DNA of 64,000 nucleotides from Yoonia sediminilitoris (GCF_003058085.1 NZ_QBUD01000001.1:620001-684000); one strand, 5' to 3'; shown: positions 1 to 9,293, numbered from the stretch's first letter. Program-made: numbers and translations. Notes: generated by a model from the sequence alone, not told the origin.

Positions 1-831
1 GATGATCGTCAACCGGGCCGCACGTTCGCCCGAAATGGTCGGGATAGTCTTGAGCAGGGCGCGGGTATAGGGATGTTGCGGATTTTGGAACAACTCCTCC
101 ACCGGCGCATGTTCAACCACTTGGCCGGCGTACATCACCATAACCCGATCAGCGATACCTGCGATGACACCCAAATCATGGGTGATCCAGATCACGGCCA
201 TGCCCAGTTTGCTGCGCAGCTCTTTCATCAATTCAAGGATTTGCGCCTGAATCGTAACATCCAGTGCGGTTGTGGGTTCATCGGCAATCAGGACCTGCGG
301 ATCACAGGCCAGCGCAATGGCAATCATGACACGCTGGCGCATGCCGCCTGAAAACTGGTGCGGGTAGTCCAGCAACCGGCGCGCCGCATCGGGGATGCCC
401 ACAAGCTCCAGCAATTCCTGCGCGCGCACGGCGGCCTCGCGCTTGTTCAGCCCCATATGCTTGCGCAGGGGCTCCATGATCTGGTTGCCAACGGTGAACA
501 CCGGGTTGAGAGAGGTCATCGGGTCTTGAAAGATGAACCCGATCTTTGCACCACGGACTGAACGGAGTTCGTCGGGATTGACTTTCAGCAGATCGCGCCC
601 GTCGAAAGTAACCTGGCCACCGCGCACGTTGGCGGGTGGCGACGGCAACAGTCCCAGCAAGGACATCATTGTCACGGATTTTCCAGACCCGCTTTCGCCA
701 ACGACCCCCAACAATTCACCGGGTCGCAGTTCAAAGCTGACATCATTGACGGCGTGGACTTCACCACCCCGCGTTTTAAACACAGTCTTCAGGTCCCGTA
801 CGTCAAGAACAGGCAAAGCCCCATCGGGCAT
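1..831 (-). CDS. Oligopeptide/dipeptide ABC transporter ATP-binding protein (partial)
   Basis: This is the ATPase subunit of a peptide-type (Dpp/Opp) importer, energising uptake at the inner membrane. Read on the minus strand from ATG 831, it shows a Walker A GESGSGKS, a signature FSGGMRQR and a Walker [13 protein letters not shown] followed by an ITHDLG switch. The order and the Opp/Dpp-like Q-loop ([10 protein letters not shown]) fit DppD/OppD proteins. A GGGAGG ribosome site lies about 7 bases upstream of the start. The C-terminal end, including the usual oligopeptide extension, is cut off by the window edge at base 1. It is divergent from an ArgE-like peptidase, which suggests linked import and hydrolysis, but the true substrate cannot be read from the sequence. 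Confidence 0.93.
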   Translation of the reverse strand, partial: MPDGALPVLDVRDLKTVFKTRGGEVHAVNDVSFELRPGELLGVVGESGSGKSVTMMSLLGLLPSPPANVRGGQVTFDGRDLLKVNPDELRSVRGAKIGFIFQDPMTSLNPVFTVGNQIMEPLRKHMGLNKREAAVRAQELLELVGIPDAARRLLDYPHQFSGGMRQRVMIAIALACDPQVLIADEPTTALDVTIQAQILELMKELRSKLGMAVIWITHDLGVIAGIADRVMVMYAGQVVEHAPVEELFQNPQHPYTRALLKTIPTISGERAARLTII

Positions 832-968
832 ATGCGACCCTCCCACTGGATCAATCGTCGTTTTTGTATCAGCCGCTATATCTGCGTCTGTTTCGGAAAC
901 GGTAGCATCAAATCCGCAAGCCGCAAGTCAATTCCCGTTTGCGCTTTGCAAAGTAAGAGGTGACAGTA

Positions 969-2162
969 ATGGCATCGGGAGCAAATGGTAGGAAAACAAA
1001 TATGCGGATGGACGCGCGCGCACTCATGGACCGGTTGGTGGCCTTCCCCACGGTGAGCAGTGAAAGCAATCTGGAGTTGATTGATTTCGTTGAGGAATAT
1101 CTTGATGCGCATGGAGTTGCGGCGAATCGCGTTTATAATAGTGATGGTAACAAGGCATCGCTCTATGCCCATGTGGGCCCTCAGGTTGAAGGCGGGGTTG
1201 TCTTGTCCGGTCATACGGATGTCGTCCCTGTGGCCGGTCAGGCGTGGGATACCGACCCATTTGTCGTGACCCGGAAAGGCAAAAAGCTTTACGGTCGCGG
1301 CACATGCGACATGAAGGGCTTTGACGCGCTTGCCCTGTCTGCGGTGCCTCTGGCGCTGGAGCGCGGAATCAAGCGACCGCTGCAAATCGCACTCAGTTAT
1401 GACGAGGAGATCGGCTGCGTCGGCGCACCCCCGATGATCGACCATATGGTCAGCATGGGGATGCCACGTGCGGACACGGTCATTGTGGGTGAACCGTCAA
1501 TGATGAAGCTGGTCAACGGGCATAAGGGCGGCATCGGATATCGCATACATTTCAAAGGCTTCGAGGTGCATTCTTCACTTCTTCCCGAGGGTGTCAGCGC
1601 CATCATGGAGGCCGCCAAACTGATTATGTGGGCAAACGAACAGAATGCGATCAATGCTGCGGCGACCCCCGGTCCGGTGGCCGCAGACTTCTATCCGCCC
1701 TACACCACCTTGCACGTGGGCAAGATCAGCGGCGGCACAGCGCAGAACATTACAGCAAAAGACTGCCACCTCGCATTTGAGTTTCGGATTGTGCCGGGCG
1801 AAGACATAAATGCATGGCAGCAAAAATTTATGGCAAGAGTGCATGAAATAGAGGCGGAAATGAAAGCGATCCACCCTGACGCCGGAATCGTCGCGGAGCA
1901 ATATTTCGCAGTACCGGGCCTCAAGCCAGAGGAAAACGGGACGGCCGAAGCACTGGTGCGCCGTCTGACCGGCGATAATTCAACCAATGTCGTCAGCTAC
2001 GGCACAGAGGCCGGACAGTTTCAGGAACGCGGCTATTCCGCGATCATCTGCGGGCCCGGTGACATCGCACAGGCCCACCAGCCGAATGAATTTATCACTG
2101 TGGATCAGTTCCAACAGGGCGAAGCCTTTATCGACAGGCTGGTCACATCGCTGGCCGACTGA
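969..2162 (+). CDS. argE: Acetylornithine deacetylase-like M20 peptidase
   Basis: A metal-dependent M20 deacetylase of the ArgE type, expected to remove the acetyl group from N-acetylornithine or a related N-acyl amino acid in the cytoplasm. Seen: the metal-binding SGHTDVVP around residue 82, RGTCDMKGF around 110-118 and the catalytic SYDEEIGC near 146, with a length of about 397 residues normal for the family. ATG 969 is chosen because AAGAGG lies 8 bases upstream; GTG 960 and ATG 1002 are alternatives. Its stop overlaps the start of the FAD oxidoreductase by one base, so the two are probably cotranslated. The setting with a peptide transporter and oxidase suggests catabolism rather than arginine synthesis (inference). 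Confidence 0.85.
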   Translation: MASGANGRKTNMRMDARALMDRLVAFPTVSSESNLELIDFVEEYLDAHGVAANRVYNSDGNKASLYAHVGPQVEGGVVLSGHTDVVPVAGQAWDTDPFVVTRKGKKLYGRGTCDMKGFDALALSAVPLALERGIKRPLQIALSYDEEIGCVGAPPMIDHMVSMGMPRADTVIVGEPSMMKLVNGHKGGIGYRIHFKGFEVHSSLLPEGVSAIMEAAKLIMWANEQNAINAAATPGPVAADFYPPYTTLHVGKISGGTAQNITAKDCHLAFEFRIVPGEDINAWQQKFMARVHEIEAEMKAIHPDAGIVAEQYFAVPGLKPEENGTAEALVRRLTGDNSTNVVSYGTEAGQFQERGYSAIICGPGDIAQAHQPNEFITVDQFQQGEAFIDRLVTSLAD

Positions 2163-3499
2163 TGTTTCCCATTCATGCGGCGCAACCGGCGCAGTTTACT
2201 GCGGCCTTGCCAACCATAGCCGATGTTGTGGTTATCGGGGGCGGGGTCGTCGGGGTCATGACCGTCTGGGAACTTGCCCGCGCGGGGATCAATGCGGTGC
2301 TTTTGGAAAAGGGCCGTATCGCAGGTGAACAATCATCGCGCAATTGGGGGTGGGTGCGCGCGCAGGGGCGCGATTTTGCAGAATTGCCCATTATGCTGGA
2401 AGCGCAGACCATGTGGCCAAAGCTCGAGGCAGAGGCGGGCAGCGTTGGTTTGCAACAGACCGGCACGCTTTATCTTGCCGACAGCGCGGCCGATCTGGAC
2501 AAATATCAGGGATGGCTCGATCAGGCCGCCGCATTTCAGGTCAGCAGCCATATTCTGACGTCTGGACAGGTGGCGCAAATGATGCCGGACGCGGCGCGCC
2601 GTTGGGCAGGGGCGCTTTACACGCCAACCGACATGCGCGCAGAGCCTTGGCAGGCCGTGCCCGCATTTGCCCGCGCCGCCGTGCGTGCCGGTGCGACCAT
2701 CATCGAAGATTGCGCTGTGCGCACGCTTGATCGGGGGGCGGGGCGTGTCACCGGGGTGATGACAGAACAGGGGTTGATCAAGACAGACAGCGTTGTGCTG
2801 TCCGGTGGTGCATGGTCGTCGCTGTTCTTGCGGCGGCATGGGATCAGCTTACCGCAGCTTTCCGTCAGGGCCACCGTCGCCCGGACTGATGCTCTGCCCA
2901 ACCTCTATGATGGCGGTGCCGTTGACAGCCGACTTGCCTGGCGCAGACGGGCAGATGGCGGCTATACGCTTGCGCAAGGCGACTTTCACGAGCTGTTCAT
3001 CGGACCTGATGCATTTCGGGCGCTGCGCCCGTTTGCCCCGCAACTCATCCAGGATTTCGGGGGCACCCGTTTCCTGCCTGCTGCCCCCAAGGGATATCCT
3101 GATGCGTGGTCAACACCGCGCCAGTGGGATGCAGACAGGATCAGCCCTTTTGAACGCATGCGCGTTTTGAACCCCACGCCAAATGCGAGGAAAGTCGCCA
3201 AACTGGCCCGCGATTTCAGCGCGACTTTTCCGGGCGTTGGGCCAACCCCCATCAAAATGGCGTGGGCGGGCATGATTGATGTGTTGCCCGACGTGGTGCC
3301 GGTTGTGGACCGTTGCGATGCGTTGCCGGGCCTAACGATTGCCACCGGGCTGAGCGGTCACGGGTTCGGGATTGGTCCTGCCATCGGGCGGATTGCGGCG
3401 CGGCTGGCGTCGGGGCGGGACAGTGGGCACGATCTGTCGCGGTTTCGGCTGTCGCGTTTTTCCGATGGCAGCAGGCTGGTGCCGGGTCCAAGCCTATAG
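2162..3499 (+). CDS. FAD-dependent D-amino-acid oxidase/dehydrogenase-family protein
   Basis: A DAO-superfamily flavoprotein that would oxidise an amino acid or other amine using FAD. The ADP-binding Rossmann fingerprint VVVIGGGVVG sits at residues 22-31, and the C-terminal part carries the family's FAD-contacting segment TIATGLSGHGFGIGP. The protein is 445 residues, within family range. It starts in the TGATG junction with the preceding argE-like gene and is followed after a 77-base gap by an M20 amidohydrolase, which suggests one catabolic operon. An EQSSRNWGWVR segment after the FAD fingerprint resembles a subgroup common in Roseobacters. The actual substrate is unknown. Confidence 0.85.
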   Translation: MFPIHAAQPAQFTAALPTIADVVVIGGGVVGVMTVWELARAGINAVLLEKGRIAGEQSSRNWGWVRAQGRDFAELPIMLEAQTMWPKLEAEAGSVGLQQTGTLYLADSAADLDKYQGWLDQAAAFQVSSHILTSGQVAQMMPDAARRWAGALYTPTDMRAEPWQAVPAFARAAVRAGATIIEDCAVRTLDRGAGRVTGVMTEQGLIKTDSVVLSGGAWSSLFLRRHGISLPQLSVRATVARTDALPNLYDGGAVDSRLAWRRRADGGYTLAQGDFHELFIGPDAFRALRPFAPQLIQDFGGTRFLPAAPKGYPDAWSTPRQWDADRISPFERMRVLNPTPNARKVAKLARDFSATFPGVGPTPIKMAWAGMIDVLPDVVPVVDRCDALPGLTIATGLSGHGFGIGPAIGRIAARLASGRDSGHDLSRFRLSRFSDGSRLVPGPSL

Positions 3500-3576
3500 C
3501 AACCCCTAGCCTCTGGCACTTTGCGAGCAGAGGGTTATGTTGATAGCAACCACATGACAGCAACCAAGGAAACAAA

Positions 3577-4740
3577 ATGCCCGTCAAGAACCGATTTGCC
3601 GAACTCCTGCCTGAAATCACTGAATGGCGACGTGATCTGCATGAGCATCCTGAAATCCTGTTCGAAACGCACCGCACCTCTGCTGTTGTGGCCGAAAAGC
3701 TCAAGGCCTTTGGTTGCGACGAGATCGTAACAGGGATCGGCCGCACCGGCGTTGTCGGCGTGATCAAAGGCAAGACCGACACATCCGGCAAGGTCGTCGG
3801 ACTGCGCGCTGATATGGATGCGCTGCCGATCCATGAGGCGACCGGGCTGGAGTATGCGTCCAAGACCGACGGTGCGATGCATGCCTGCGGGCACGACGGG
3901 CACACGGCCATGCTGTTGGGGGCTGCGAAATACCTGTCTGAAACCCGCAATTTCGATGGAACGGTCGTGGTCATCTTTCAACCCGCCGAAGAGGGCGGCG
4001 GCGGGGGTCGCGAGATGTGCGAAGATGGCATGATGAAGCGGTTCGGCATTCAGGAAGTGTACGGCATGCACAATTGGCCAGGCCTCCCTGTGGGCAGCTT
4101 TGCCATTCGTCCCGGCGCATTTTTTGCCGCAACCGATCAGTTTGACATCACAATCGAAGGCAAAGGTGGTCATGCGGCCAAGCCACAGGAAACGGTTGAT
4201 TCCACGCTTGTTGCGGCACATGTCGTCACCGCCCTGCAATCTATCGCCAGCCGCAATGCGGACCCCGTTGATCAGGTCGTCGTTTCCGTGACCTCGATCG
4301 AATCTTCGTCCAAGGCGTTCAATGTGATTGCGCAGCGGGTCGAACTCAAGGGGACCGTGCGGACCATGTCCACGGAAATGCGCGATCTGGCCGAAACCCG
4401 TATGAAGGCAATCTGCGAAGGCACCGCTTCGGCCTTTGGTGCCAAGGCAGAGGTGACCTACTATCGTGGCTATCCCTGCATGGTGAACCATGAAGAACAG
4501 ACCGAGTTTGCCGCAGAGGTCGCAGGATCGGTGGCTGGCGCTTGCGAAGATGCGCCGTTGGTCATGGGTGGCGAAGATTTCGCGTATATGCTCGAAGAAC
4601 GCCCCGGTGCCTATATTCTGGTTGGTAACGGCGACACGGCGTCGGTCCACCACCCTGAATATAACTTCAACGATGATGCGATCCCCGCCGGATGCAGCTG
4701 GTGGGCGGAAATCGTTGAAAAGCGGATGCCTGTCCATTGA
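3577..4740 (+). CDS. M20 amidohydrolase (hippurate hydrolase/N-acyl amino acid amidohydrolase family)
   Basis: A zinc-type amidohydrolase of the M20D family that would hydrolyse N-acyl or N-aroyl amino acids. Seen: WRRDLHEHPE at 18-26, GLRADMDALP at 75-84, HACGHDGHT at 102-110 with the metal-binding Cys and His, the catalytic FQPAEEGGGGG at 135-145, MHNWPGLPVG, and the C-terminal GGEDFAYM and HHPEYNFND. At 387 residues it is full length. AAGGAAAC provides a ribosome site just ahead of ATG 3577. Its TGA overlaps the methyltransferase start by one base. With the argE-like and FAD genes it forms a plausible set for stepwise breakdown of acylated amino acids; this role is inferred from context. 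Confidence 0.9.
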   Translation: MPVKNRFAELLPEITEWRRDLHEHPEILFETHRTSAVVAEKLKAFGCDEIVTGIGRTGVVGVIKGKTDTSGKVVGLRADMDALPIHEATGLEYASKTDGAMHACGHDGHTAMLLGAAKYLSETRNFDGTVVVIFQPAEEGGGGGREMCEDGMMKRFGIQEVYGMHNWPGLPVGSFAIRPGAFFAATDQFDITIEGKGGHAAKPQETVDSTLVAAHVVTALQSIASRNADPVDQVVVSVTSIESSSKAFNVIAQRVELKGTVRTMSTEMRDLAETRMKAICEGTASAFGAKAEVTYYRGYPCMVNHEEQTEFAAEVAGSVAGACEDAPLVMGGEDFAYMLEERPGAYILVGNGDTASVHHPEYNFNDDAIPAGCSWWAEIVEKRMPVH

Positions 4741-5333
4741 TGTGGGAAGAACGCTACCGCGGCAAAGATGGCTACCTGTTCGGAACCGCGCCTGCTGCGG
4801 TTCTGGCTGAAAACCCTTGGCTGGCGATCCCCGGTGCAACCGCGCTTTGTGTGGCAGACGGCGAAGGGCGCAACAGCGTTCATCTGGCGCAGCAAGGGAT
4901 GTCTGTCACCAGTTTTGATACATCAACCACAGCGGTCGGGCGGGCAAATGCGCTAGCCACGACCGCTGGTGTCAGCGTTGAAACCCACGTTTCAGACTGG
5001 GATAGTTGGGACTGGTCGCGACAATTCGATATGGTTGTCGCGATCTTCATCCAGTTTGCAGACCCGGCGTTTCGGCTGCGACAATTCGCCAACATAAGCA
5101 CGGCGCTACGTCCCGGTGGGCGCCTTTTGCTGCATGGCTATCGGCCCGAACAAATCGGGCGTGGTACCGGTGGTCCGCCATACGCCGAAAATATGTATAC
5201 CGAAGCGGAATTGCGTGAAAGTTTTCCCAACTGGACGGTCGAGCGTTGTGCCATATATGAGCGCGACCAACAGTCCGGCACAGCCCATGTGGGCCAGGCC
5301 GCCTTGATTGATTTCGTCGCGCGCAAGCCGTGA
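4740..5333 (+). CDS. Class I SAM-dependent methyltransferase
   Basis: A cytoplasmic class I methyltransferase of the TehB/SmtA-like type, 197 residues. After an N-terminal WEERYRGKDGYLFG segment comes a SAM-binding motif I variant (ALCVADGEGRNSVHLA), then motif II/III regions ending in FADPAFRLRQF and LRPGGRLLLHGY. The N-terminal pattern resembles thiopurine/tellurite-resistance-type methyltransferases, but nothing fixes the acceptor. ATG 4740 overlaps the previous stop by one base (TGATG); a TTG directly upstream is a less likely start. It is the last gene of the presumed 0.97-5.3 kb operon; about 100 bases separate it from the convergent moaA. Confidence 0.8.
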   Translation: MWEERYRGKDGYLFGTAPAAVLAENPWLAIPGATALCVADGEGRNSVHLAQQGMSVTSFDTSTTAVGRANALATTAGVSVETHVSDWDSWDWSRQFDMVVAIFIQFADPAFRLRQFANISTALRPGGRLLLHGYRPEQIGRGTGGPPYAENMYTEAELRESFPNWTVERCAIYERDQQSGTAHVGQAALIDFVARKP

Positions 5334-5431
5334 AATAGGTCAGCTTCGGGCAGTCAGCGCCAACGATCATGCGACAAAGAGCAAGGGCAGGGCGAAACTT
5401 CAGCTCTGATCCTAGAGAGTGCGTTGACCTG

Positions 5432-6436
5432 CTAGCCGCCAGTGTGGCTCATGTGGCGGCTGACTTGCCCGTCGATCTGCTGGCGTGAATAGTCGAAATC
5501 ATGGCCCTTGGGCTTTAGCGCGATCGCGGCGTGGATCGCCTGTTCAAGATCAGCGTCGGCCTCGGACGCGCGCAATGGGCCGCGCAGGTCGGAATGGCCT
5601 TCCTGCCCCAGACAAGTGTAGATTTCACCGGTGCATGTGATCCGGACGCGGTTGCAGCTTTCGCAGAAATTGTGGGTCAGTGGCGTGATAAAGCCGATCT
5701 TCTGGCCCGTCTCTTCAAGGCGGACATAGCGCGCAGGGCCGCCGGTGTTGTCGGGCAGATCCGTCAGGGCAAATCGTTCGGCCAAACGACCACGCAAATC
5801 ATCCAGCGCCCAATACTGGCCAAGCCGGTCTTCGTTGCCCAGATCGCCCATGGGCATGACTTCGATGAAGGTGAGATCGATATCACGGGCGGCACACCAG
5901 TCGGTCAGGGTGAAAAGCTCATCTTCGTTGAAGCCTTTCAACGCGACGGTGTTGATCTTGATCCGCAAGCCCGCTTTCTGCGCCGCATCAATGCCATTGA
6001 GCACTTGGTTGAGTCGCCCCCAACGGGTAATCTTTGCGAATTTTTCATCGTCCAACGTGTCCAGCGACACGTTGACCCGTCTGATACCGGCGGCATAAAG
6101 GTCATCGGCGAACCGGGCAAGCTGGCTGCCATTGGTTGTCAGCGTCAGTTCGCGCAGTGCCCCGCTGTCCAGATGCCGCGACATGCTCCGGAAAAAGGTC
6201 ATTATATCGCGCCGAACCAACGGTTCGCCGCCGGTGATGCGCAGTTTCTTGACCCCTAGCCGGATAAAGGCAGAACAAAGCCTGTCTAATTCCTCAAGCG
6301 TCAGAAGCTCTTTTTTGGGCAGGAAAGTCATATTTTCCGACATGCAATAGACACAGCGAAAATCGCAGCGGTCCGTTACGGACACACGCAGATATTCAAT
6401 GGCGCGGGCAAAGGGATCAATCAAGGGTACATTCAT
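5432..6436 (-). CDS. moaA: GTP 3',8-cyclase MoaA (molybdenum cofactor biosynthesis)
   Basis: A radical-SAM enzyme that, with MoaC, turns GTP into cyclic pyranopterin monophosphate, the first step of molybdenum cofactor synthesis. The N-terminal [4Fe-4S] cluster motif C24-D-F-R-C28-V-Y-C31 and the second cluster (CESCNR then [10 protein letters not shown]) near the C-terminus are both present. The protein ends in a Gly-Gly, the catalytic tail of MoaA, after SHT. At 334 residues it is full length. It stands alone: its start at 6436 is about 85 bases from the divergent lipoprotein gene, and no other mo genes are in the window. Confidence 0.97.
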   Translation of the reverse strand: MNVPLIDPFARAIEYLRVSVTDRCDFRCVYCMSENMTFLPKKELLTLEELDRLCSAFIRLGVKKLRITGGEPLVRRDIMTFFRSMSRHLDSGALRELTLTTNGSQLARFADDLYAAGIRRVNVSLDTLDDEKFAKITRWGRLNQVLNGIDAAQKAGLRIKINTVALKGFNEDELFTLTDWCAARDIDLTFIEVMPMGDLGNEDRLGQYWALDDLRGRLAERFALTDLPDNTGGPARYVRLEETGQKIGFITPLTHNFCESCNRVRITCTGEIYTCLGQEGHSDLRGPLRASEADADLEQAIHAAIALKPKGHDFDYSRQQIDGQVSRHMSHTGG

Positions 6437-6522
6437 GCGGTTAATCTATGGCCGGGCGGGTGCGGGCGCAACCACCCAACGGCAACTTGCATGCGCAGAT
6501 TTCGCGACATACGATCACATCC

Positions 6523-6999
6523 ATGAGAAAGCTTTTTCTGATCCTCCCCTTTGTGGCCCTTGCCGCCTGCACCTCGCCGTCGATGCAAGGCATTTTTGAC
6601 ACGCCCAACGCACCGGCAGAGGCCGCTCCCGCACCCACCCTTGACCCGACACCGCCACCACCACCACCACCCAGCGCGCGCACCGTCGATCAGTTCGACA
6701 CGACAACGGCCGAAGACCGTCAAGAGGCGCTGGTCGTGCAGGTGTCTGCGTCGGAACAGAACCTCGGCACGACAATCGCATCGCTTGGACCACCGACCGA
6801 ACCGGGGATCTGGCTGAAAACCCCCTTGGTCACCGAGTTGAAACAGGGCCGGGTGGAATATCAGGGCCAATCCATCAACCTCGAACTACGCCCTTCGGGT
6901 GGGGCAGCAGGATCAGGCAGTCAGATCAGCCTAGCCGCCATGCGCCTGATTGGTGCGCCCCTGACCAGTCTGCCGGAATTAGCGGTTTTTGCGAAATAG
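6523..6999 (+). CDS. Proline-rich lipoprotein, unknown function
   Basis: A 158-residue predicted lipoprotein. ATG 6523 opens a signal peptide MRKLFLILPFVALAAC with the lipobox cysteine at residue 16, so the mature protein should be lipid-anchored. A low-complexity APTLDPTPPPPPPP stretch at about 40-53 is followed by a compact domain that ends with GAPLTSLPELAVFAK. The proline run comes from ACC/CCA triplets near 6652-6672. I do not recognise a catalytic domain; related Roseobacter proteins are sometimes annotated as hypothetical or, by transfer, as D-galactarate dehydratase. It is divergent from moaA and convergent with the GIY-YIG gene. Confidence 0.75.
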   Translation: MRKLFLILPFVALAACTSPSMQGIFDTPNAPAEAAPAPTLDPTPPPPPPPSARTVDQFDTTTAEDRQEALVVQVSASEQNLGTTIASLGPPTEPGIWLKTPLVTELKQGRVEYQGQSINLELRPSGGAAGSGSQISLAAMRLIGAPLTSLPELAVFAK

Positions 7000-7033
7000 C
7001 AGTCTTTCAGTGCTGATTGGCGGGCTATTTTGC
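6991..7033. terminator. Possible bidirectional terminator between convergent genes
   Basis: GCGAAATAGC at 6991-7000 pairs with GCTATTTTGC at 7024-7033 (one G:T pair) around a 23-base loop. It lies between two convergent stop codons, and T-rich or A-rich flanks exist in both orientations. The large loop lowers confidence. Confidence 0.35.
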
Positions 7034-7615
7034 CTTTAACGAGGGTTTCCAGCTAGATGTCAGGCCAATCCGGGCTGGGTCATAGAGCGCGGGGTTGACC
7101 GATCTCTTTGCAAAGTTTTCGGCCGAACATGGTGTGGAATCATTCCACAAGTTGCCGTGGTGTTGCTCCATCCAATATTGTTCCGCCACAGTTGTTTCAA
7201 ATTTTGTGACGTCCTTGAGTTCTTCCAGAACAAAGCGATCATATGCCCATTGATCTCTGGGAAGCGTGTCGTAGTGGTTGTAGTCCACATACCACGGCGC
7301 CCAAGTATCCAGCGTGATATGTTCCCGCCACCTTTCCCAATCCCTGTCTGCGGTGGTTTGACCCACATAGATCACTTCGCCGGATGCCCGCTCGTTGATT
7401 GAATAGATCAATGCATCTTTCCGATCCGTGCCATCCAAATTGGGATATCGCTGTGCTACGCCGCCGGCATTCGCCAGATTTGACAGCGTGGTCAGTTTGC
7501 GCACAACAGCACTTTGGTCAGCTGCCAACTGCAAGCTTGACTGGGTGAACTGTGACGGCGCGCGCGTCTGTTGGTCAGAAACCTTTTGGGGTTGCGCATG
7601 GACCCTCATCAACAA
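7025..7615 (-). CDS. GIY-YIG nuclease-like protein with effector-type N-terminus
   Basis: A 196-residue protein. Residues about 70-150 look like a GIY-YIG nuclease module: ALIYSI at 68-73, VIYVGQT at 81-87, an arginine-bearing helix with R93 and R96, and a later glutamate in AEQYWME near 145-150 suited to metal binding. Residues 20-56 (SSLQLAADQSAVVRK, then LSNLANAGGVAQR) resemble the 'xNSPQVxQLxxLQxMAN' leader repeats found in front of toxins delivered by extracellular contractile injection systems. I infer a nuclease effector. No injection-system or immunity gene is in the window. The start could also be ATG 7609. It is isolated, convergent with a lipoprotein gene. Confidence 0.7.
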   Translation of the reverse strand: MLMRVHAQPQKVSDQQTRAPSQFTQSSLQLAADQSAVVRKLTTLSNLANAGGVAQRYPNLDGTDRKDALIYSINERASGEVIYVGQTTADRDWERWREHITLDTWAPWYVDYNHYDTLPRDQWAYDRFVLEELKDVTKFETTVAEQYWMEQHHGNLWNDSTPCSAENFAKRSVNPALYDPARIGLTSSWKPSLKAK

Positions 7616-7736
7616 AGGCCCGTTGCGGGTTTTGGTCGTTTCCCCGTCATCGCTTCATCTCTGTCGTTTCAATCTTTTTCAGGCTAGCACGCATGTTGAA
7701 TTCCATCAAATGCAAGTGCGCACTTTCGGCTGCTCG

Positions 7737-8435
7737 CTAATCCACAATGACCGCGCTGCCATCTTCCAGCATCTTCGCGATGGCTGACGTGTCCGCAGCA
7801 CCCGCCCTTACCTTCGCTTCCAGTGCGTCCTCGACCTCTTTGATGCGGGCGAGTTGCGCGATGACCGCGTCGATTTGGGCGAAAGGCACCACCACAACAC
7901 CGTTGATATCGGCCACAATGATGTCGCCGCTATTGATCGTCTGTCCGCCGACAACGGCCCCAAATCCAACACGGCCCGGCCCATAGGCGAATGGCGAATT
8001 GGGGTTCAGCCCGTTGCACCATGCAGGCAGGCCGGCCTCGACGATACCATCATAATCACGCATTGCCCCATCGGTGACGAAGCCCGCAGCGCCCTTGTTT
8101 TTCATCATATTCATAAAGATATCGCCCGCGGCGGCGCAGCTTTGGCACCCCTTCGTGGCCGCAACAATCATGTCGCCTTGCTGCATGATATGCATTGCAC
8201 CCAAAGTGGCCAGAATTTCCTCGGGTCCGTTGTCTGCGACCAGCGCCACCCCCACGGCAGAGGCAGGCAATTCCCCGCCGCCACCGACCGGGCCAATAAC
8301 CGTATCAAGGCCGCCTGTGCCATCCATGGCGTCACAGACAAAGCCGGTCTGAAGGCCGCGAAACGCGTCAACCTGTGCAGGCGTAGGCCGCGGAAAGTTC
8401 TGACGGATGGTCAGTTTGGTGGGTTCTTCGATCAA
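7737..8435 (-). CDS. RraA-family aldolase/decarboxylase
   Basis: A member of the RraA/4-hydroxy-4-methyl-2-oxoglutarate aldolase family, cleaving or decarboxylating small 2-oxo acids with a divalent metal. Family features seen: FVCDAMDGTGG early, GCQSCAAAGDI, and the central GFVTDGAMRDYDGIVEAGLP, in which the Asp, Arg and Asp are typical metal/substrate residues. TTG 8435 is chosen because it gives 232 residues, the usual size, with GGAG 7 bases upstream; an open frame continues to 8525 but adds residues that do not resemble the family. It is divergent from an SDR-FAH-dehydrogenase operon across a GntR-type palindrome, so it probably serves the same sugar-acid pathway. Confidence 0.85.
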   Translation of the reverse strand: MIEEPTKLTIRQNFPRPTPAQVDAFRGLQTGFVCDAMDGTGGLDTVIGPVGGGGELPASAVGVALVADNGPEEILATLGAMHIMQQGDMIVAATKGCQSCAAAGDIFMNMMKNKGAAGFVTDGAMRDYDGIVEAGLPAWCNGLNPNSPFAYGPGRVGFGAVVGGQTINSGDIIVADINGVVVVPFAQIDAVIAQLARIKEVEDALEAKVRAGAADTSAIAKMLEDGSAVIVD

Positions 8436-8505
8436 GCGATGGCTCCATTCAAGGGATGGCGGGCGTTCCCGGAAATGCGCGGATTTGCTGCGCAATAGAC
8501 TTGCG

Positions 8506-8519
8506 TTTGGTATACCAAA
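8506..8519. promoter_or_regulatory. GntR-type operator palindrome between divergent operons
   Basis: TTTGGTATACCAAA is a perfect 14-bp palindrome, flanked by near-symmetric CTTGC/GCAAG. TTGGTATACCAA-type sites are known operators of FCD-class GntR regulators such as UxuR/ExuR. It lies between the RraA-type gene and the SDR operon, so one regulator could control both. The regulator gene itself is not in the window. Confidence 0.6.
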
Positions 8520-8557
8520 TTGCAAGTTTGGGGCAAGTGGTCAGGAGGAGATAGAAC

Positions 8558-9289
8558 ATGCCGTCAATCATCATTACAGGTGCAGGCAGCGGGATCGGGC
8601 GCGCAACGGCACAGGCCTTTATTGATGCAGGCTGGCAGGTTGGTCTGGTCGGCCGGCGCGAGGCCCCCTTGACTGAGACGGCAGGTGACAGCGGCGCGCT
8701 GGTGCTGCCATGTGATGTGGCCGACGAAGACGCCGTGGATGCGGCATTCGGCAAGGCCGCACAGCATTGGGGGCAGGTGGATGCGCTGTTCAATAATGCC
8801 GGTGTCAGCTTGGGCGGGGCGCCGATTGATGAATTGTCCGTCGCCGACATTCGCCGCGTCATTGATATCAATGTCATGGGGGCGGTCATCGCCGCCCGTG
8901 CCGCATTCGGTCTGATGCGCCACCAGACACCGCAGGGCGGGCGGATCATCAATAACGGATCAATCTCGGCCTATGTGCCGCGCTGGGGGTCGACGGCCTA
9001 TACCACGTCCAAACATGCGATCACCGGGTTGACGCGGACCCTGTCGCTGGACGGGCGCGCGTTCAACATTGCTTGCGGCCAGATTGACATCGGCAATGCG
9101 CTGACAGACATGGCCCGCGCCATGACCCAAGGGGTGCCGCAGGCCGACGGGTCGATGGCGGTCGAGCCGGTGATGGATGTGTCCCATGTGGCGGCGTCAG
9201 TCCTGCATATGGCCAGCCTGCCGCTGGACGCCAATGTCCAATTCATGACTGTGATGGCGACGAATATGCCATTCGTTGGCCGGGGCTGA
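8558..9289 (+). CDS. SDR-family oxidoreductase
   Basis: A 243-residue short-chain dehydrogenase/reductase. Seen: the nucleotide-binding TGAGSGIG at 7-14, NNAGVS, the catalytic serine in NNGSIS, and the active-site Y-T-T-S-K. AGGAGG precedes ATG 8558 at good distance, making it the first gene of the plus-strand sugar-acid operon. The C-terminal segment (SLPLDANVQFMTVMATNMPFVGRG) is typical of an SDR group close to 3-oxoacyl reductases, but the neighbouring genes point to oxidation of a sugar or sugar acid. The exact substrate is unknown. The gene lies a few bases from a second SDR. Confidence 0.88.
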   Translation: MPSIIITGAGSGIGRATAQAFIDAGWQVGLVGRREAPLTETAGDSGALVLPCDVADEDAVDAAFGKAAQHWGQVDALFNNAGVSLGGAPIDELSVADIRRVIDINVMGAVIAARAAFGLMRHQTPQGGRIINNGSISAYVPRWGSTAYTTSKHAITGLTRTLSLDGRAFNIACGQIDIGNALTDMARAMTQGVPQADGSMAVEPVMDVSHVAASVLHMASLPLDANVQFMTVMATNMPFVGRG

Positions 9290-9293
9290 CATC

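Noticed and set aside
3535..4839. A 434-codon open frame on the minus strand opposite the M20 amidohydrolase
   Set aside because: It is antisense to a clear M20 gene with all motifs and has no recognisable domain; it arises from GC-rich codon structure.
6652..6672. CCA/ACC triplet run in the lipoprotein gene as a phase-variation tract
   Set aside because: The unit is three bases, so length changes would not shift the frame; it simply encodes a proline linker.
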